Shown one piece after another: positions 63,746 through 64,000 of a stretch of DNA of 64,000 nucleotides. The DNA is taken from positions 27,516,677 to 27,580,676 of the forward strand of contig JAJKFL010000007.1 of the NCBI GenBank assembly GCA_021186555.1, read 5' to 3'. Positions within the stretch are counted from its first letter, which is position 1; every line of letters starts with the position of its first letter. The DNA is from Reticulitermes speratus. Taxonomy: Eukaryota; Arthropoda; Insecta; Blattodea; Rhinotermitidae. Both the position numbers and the translations under genes were made by a program. A model generated the notes under the pieces. It did not search any database. It worked only from the letters and a program-made list of their open reading frames with translations, and was not told the origin of the DNA.

Positions 63746-64000
63746 GACTTGAATGTTCTTTGTCGCTGTAGTAACGCAGAACGTAGTTTCCCCAATGGCC
63801 GCGTGAAGCAGATGCATCGTTTCAGTAACCTTTTGATGGTGAAAATGTAATTCTTGCAACCCTCCCTCCTACCTACCGACAGAACATTTTTGTACACTGC
63901 AGTGTTTTTATCCCATTAATGTTGTAATTGTTAAAGAGCGTTGCGGAATATAAAGCTTTTCTGTCTTTTTAACCTTCTTTCTTTGCCTTGGAAAAAAAAA
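63746..64000. other. Unannotated end of window
   Basis: Ends in an A run at 63992-64000 that may be a tail cut by the window edge. Nothing recognised. Confidence 0.35.

Overview
This window looks like nuclear intergenic DNA from a large, repeat-rich animal genome, probably an insect. I found no host gene. None of the short open frames shows a conserved domain, a plausible exon structure or a sensible codon pattern, except for broken transposon reading frames. The organism call rests on the repeat types: several tRNA-derived SINE families, three non-LTR retrotransposon 3' ends, mariner, Harbinger and hAT relics, and Penelope-like foldbacks. A polyneopteran such as a cockroach is my impression from remembered repeat proteins and is not proven.

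The most striking content is a dispersed set of foldback elements that carry hammerhead ribozyme motifs. At least sixteen sites on both strands match CUGANGA, then a helix II hairpin, then GAAA, then a tiny helix III and an NUH cleavage site (about 1655, 5663, 6519, 13242, 16709, 18812, 19640, 24803, 25031, 29229, 33171, 33459, 38188, 44941, 47298, 47613 and 54450; several are visibly degraded). Helix II differs in sequence between families but stays paired, and in the better copies helix I pairs exactly at the position that the cleavage site predicts. All carry an extra nucleotide, usually U, between the core A9 and helix II. The elements are 180-560 bp inverted repeats with a one-sided tail. 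Several are bounded by exact 8-13 bp target duplications, which fits non-autonomous Penelope-like retroelements, a group known to carry type I hammerheads.

Layout: 1-8.4 kb has SINEs, a 42-bp satellite, hammerhead elements and LINE 3' ends. 8.67-9.37 kb is a 16-bp-based satellite with a 144-bp higher-order unit. 11.9-15.5 kb has copies of an unclassified repeat (family M), a 104-bp tandem repeat and a mariner derivative. 16-20.8 kb has hammerhead elements and SINEs. 21.5-23.1 kb is a 49-bp minisatellite followed by a 19-bp one. 24.7-33.7 kb has the best-bounded foldbacks, SINEs and a hAT-type MITE. 37.4-38.4 kb has a 52-bp repeat and a nearly perfect palindrome. 40.5-48.9 kb has family M, SINEs and two foldbacks. 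50-58.9 kb has SINEs, a Harbinger relic, LINE ends and a MITE. 59-64 kb has an old LINE piece, a MITE and a hAT element.

SINE families are named here A, B, B2, C, D and E, foldback families P1 to P5, LINE ends L1 to L3, and unclassified repeats M and R. These labels are local. The elements do not form a pathway. What ties them together is target-primed retrotransposition: poly(A), (ATT)n, (CAA)n or (TGAA)n tails and exact target duplications occur on most SINEs and LINEs, and nested insertions give a relative order of events.
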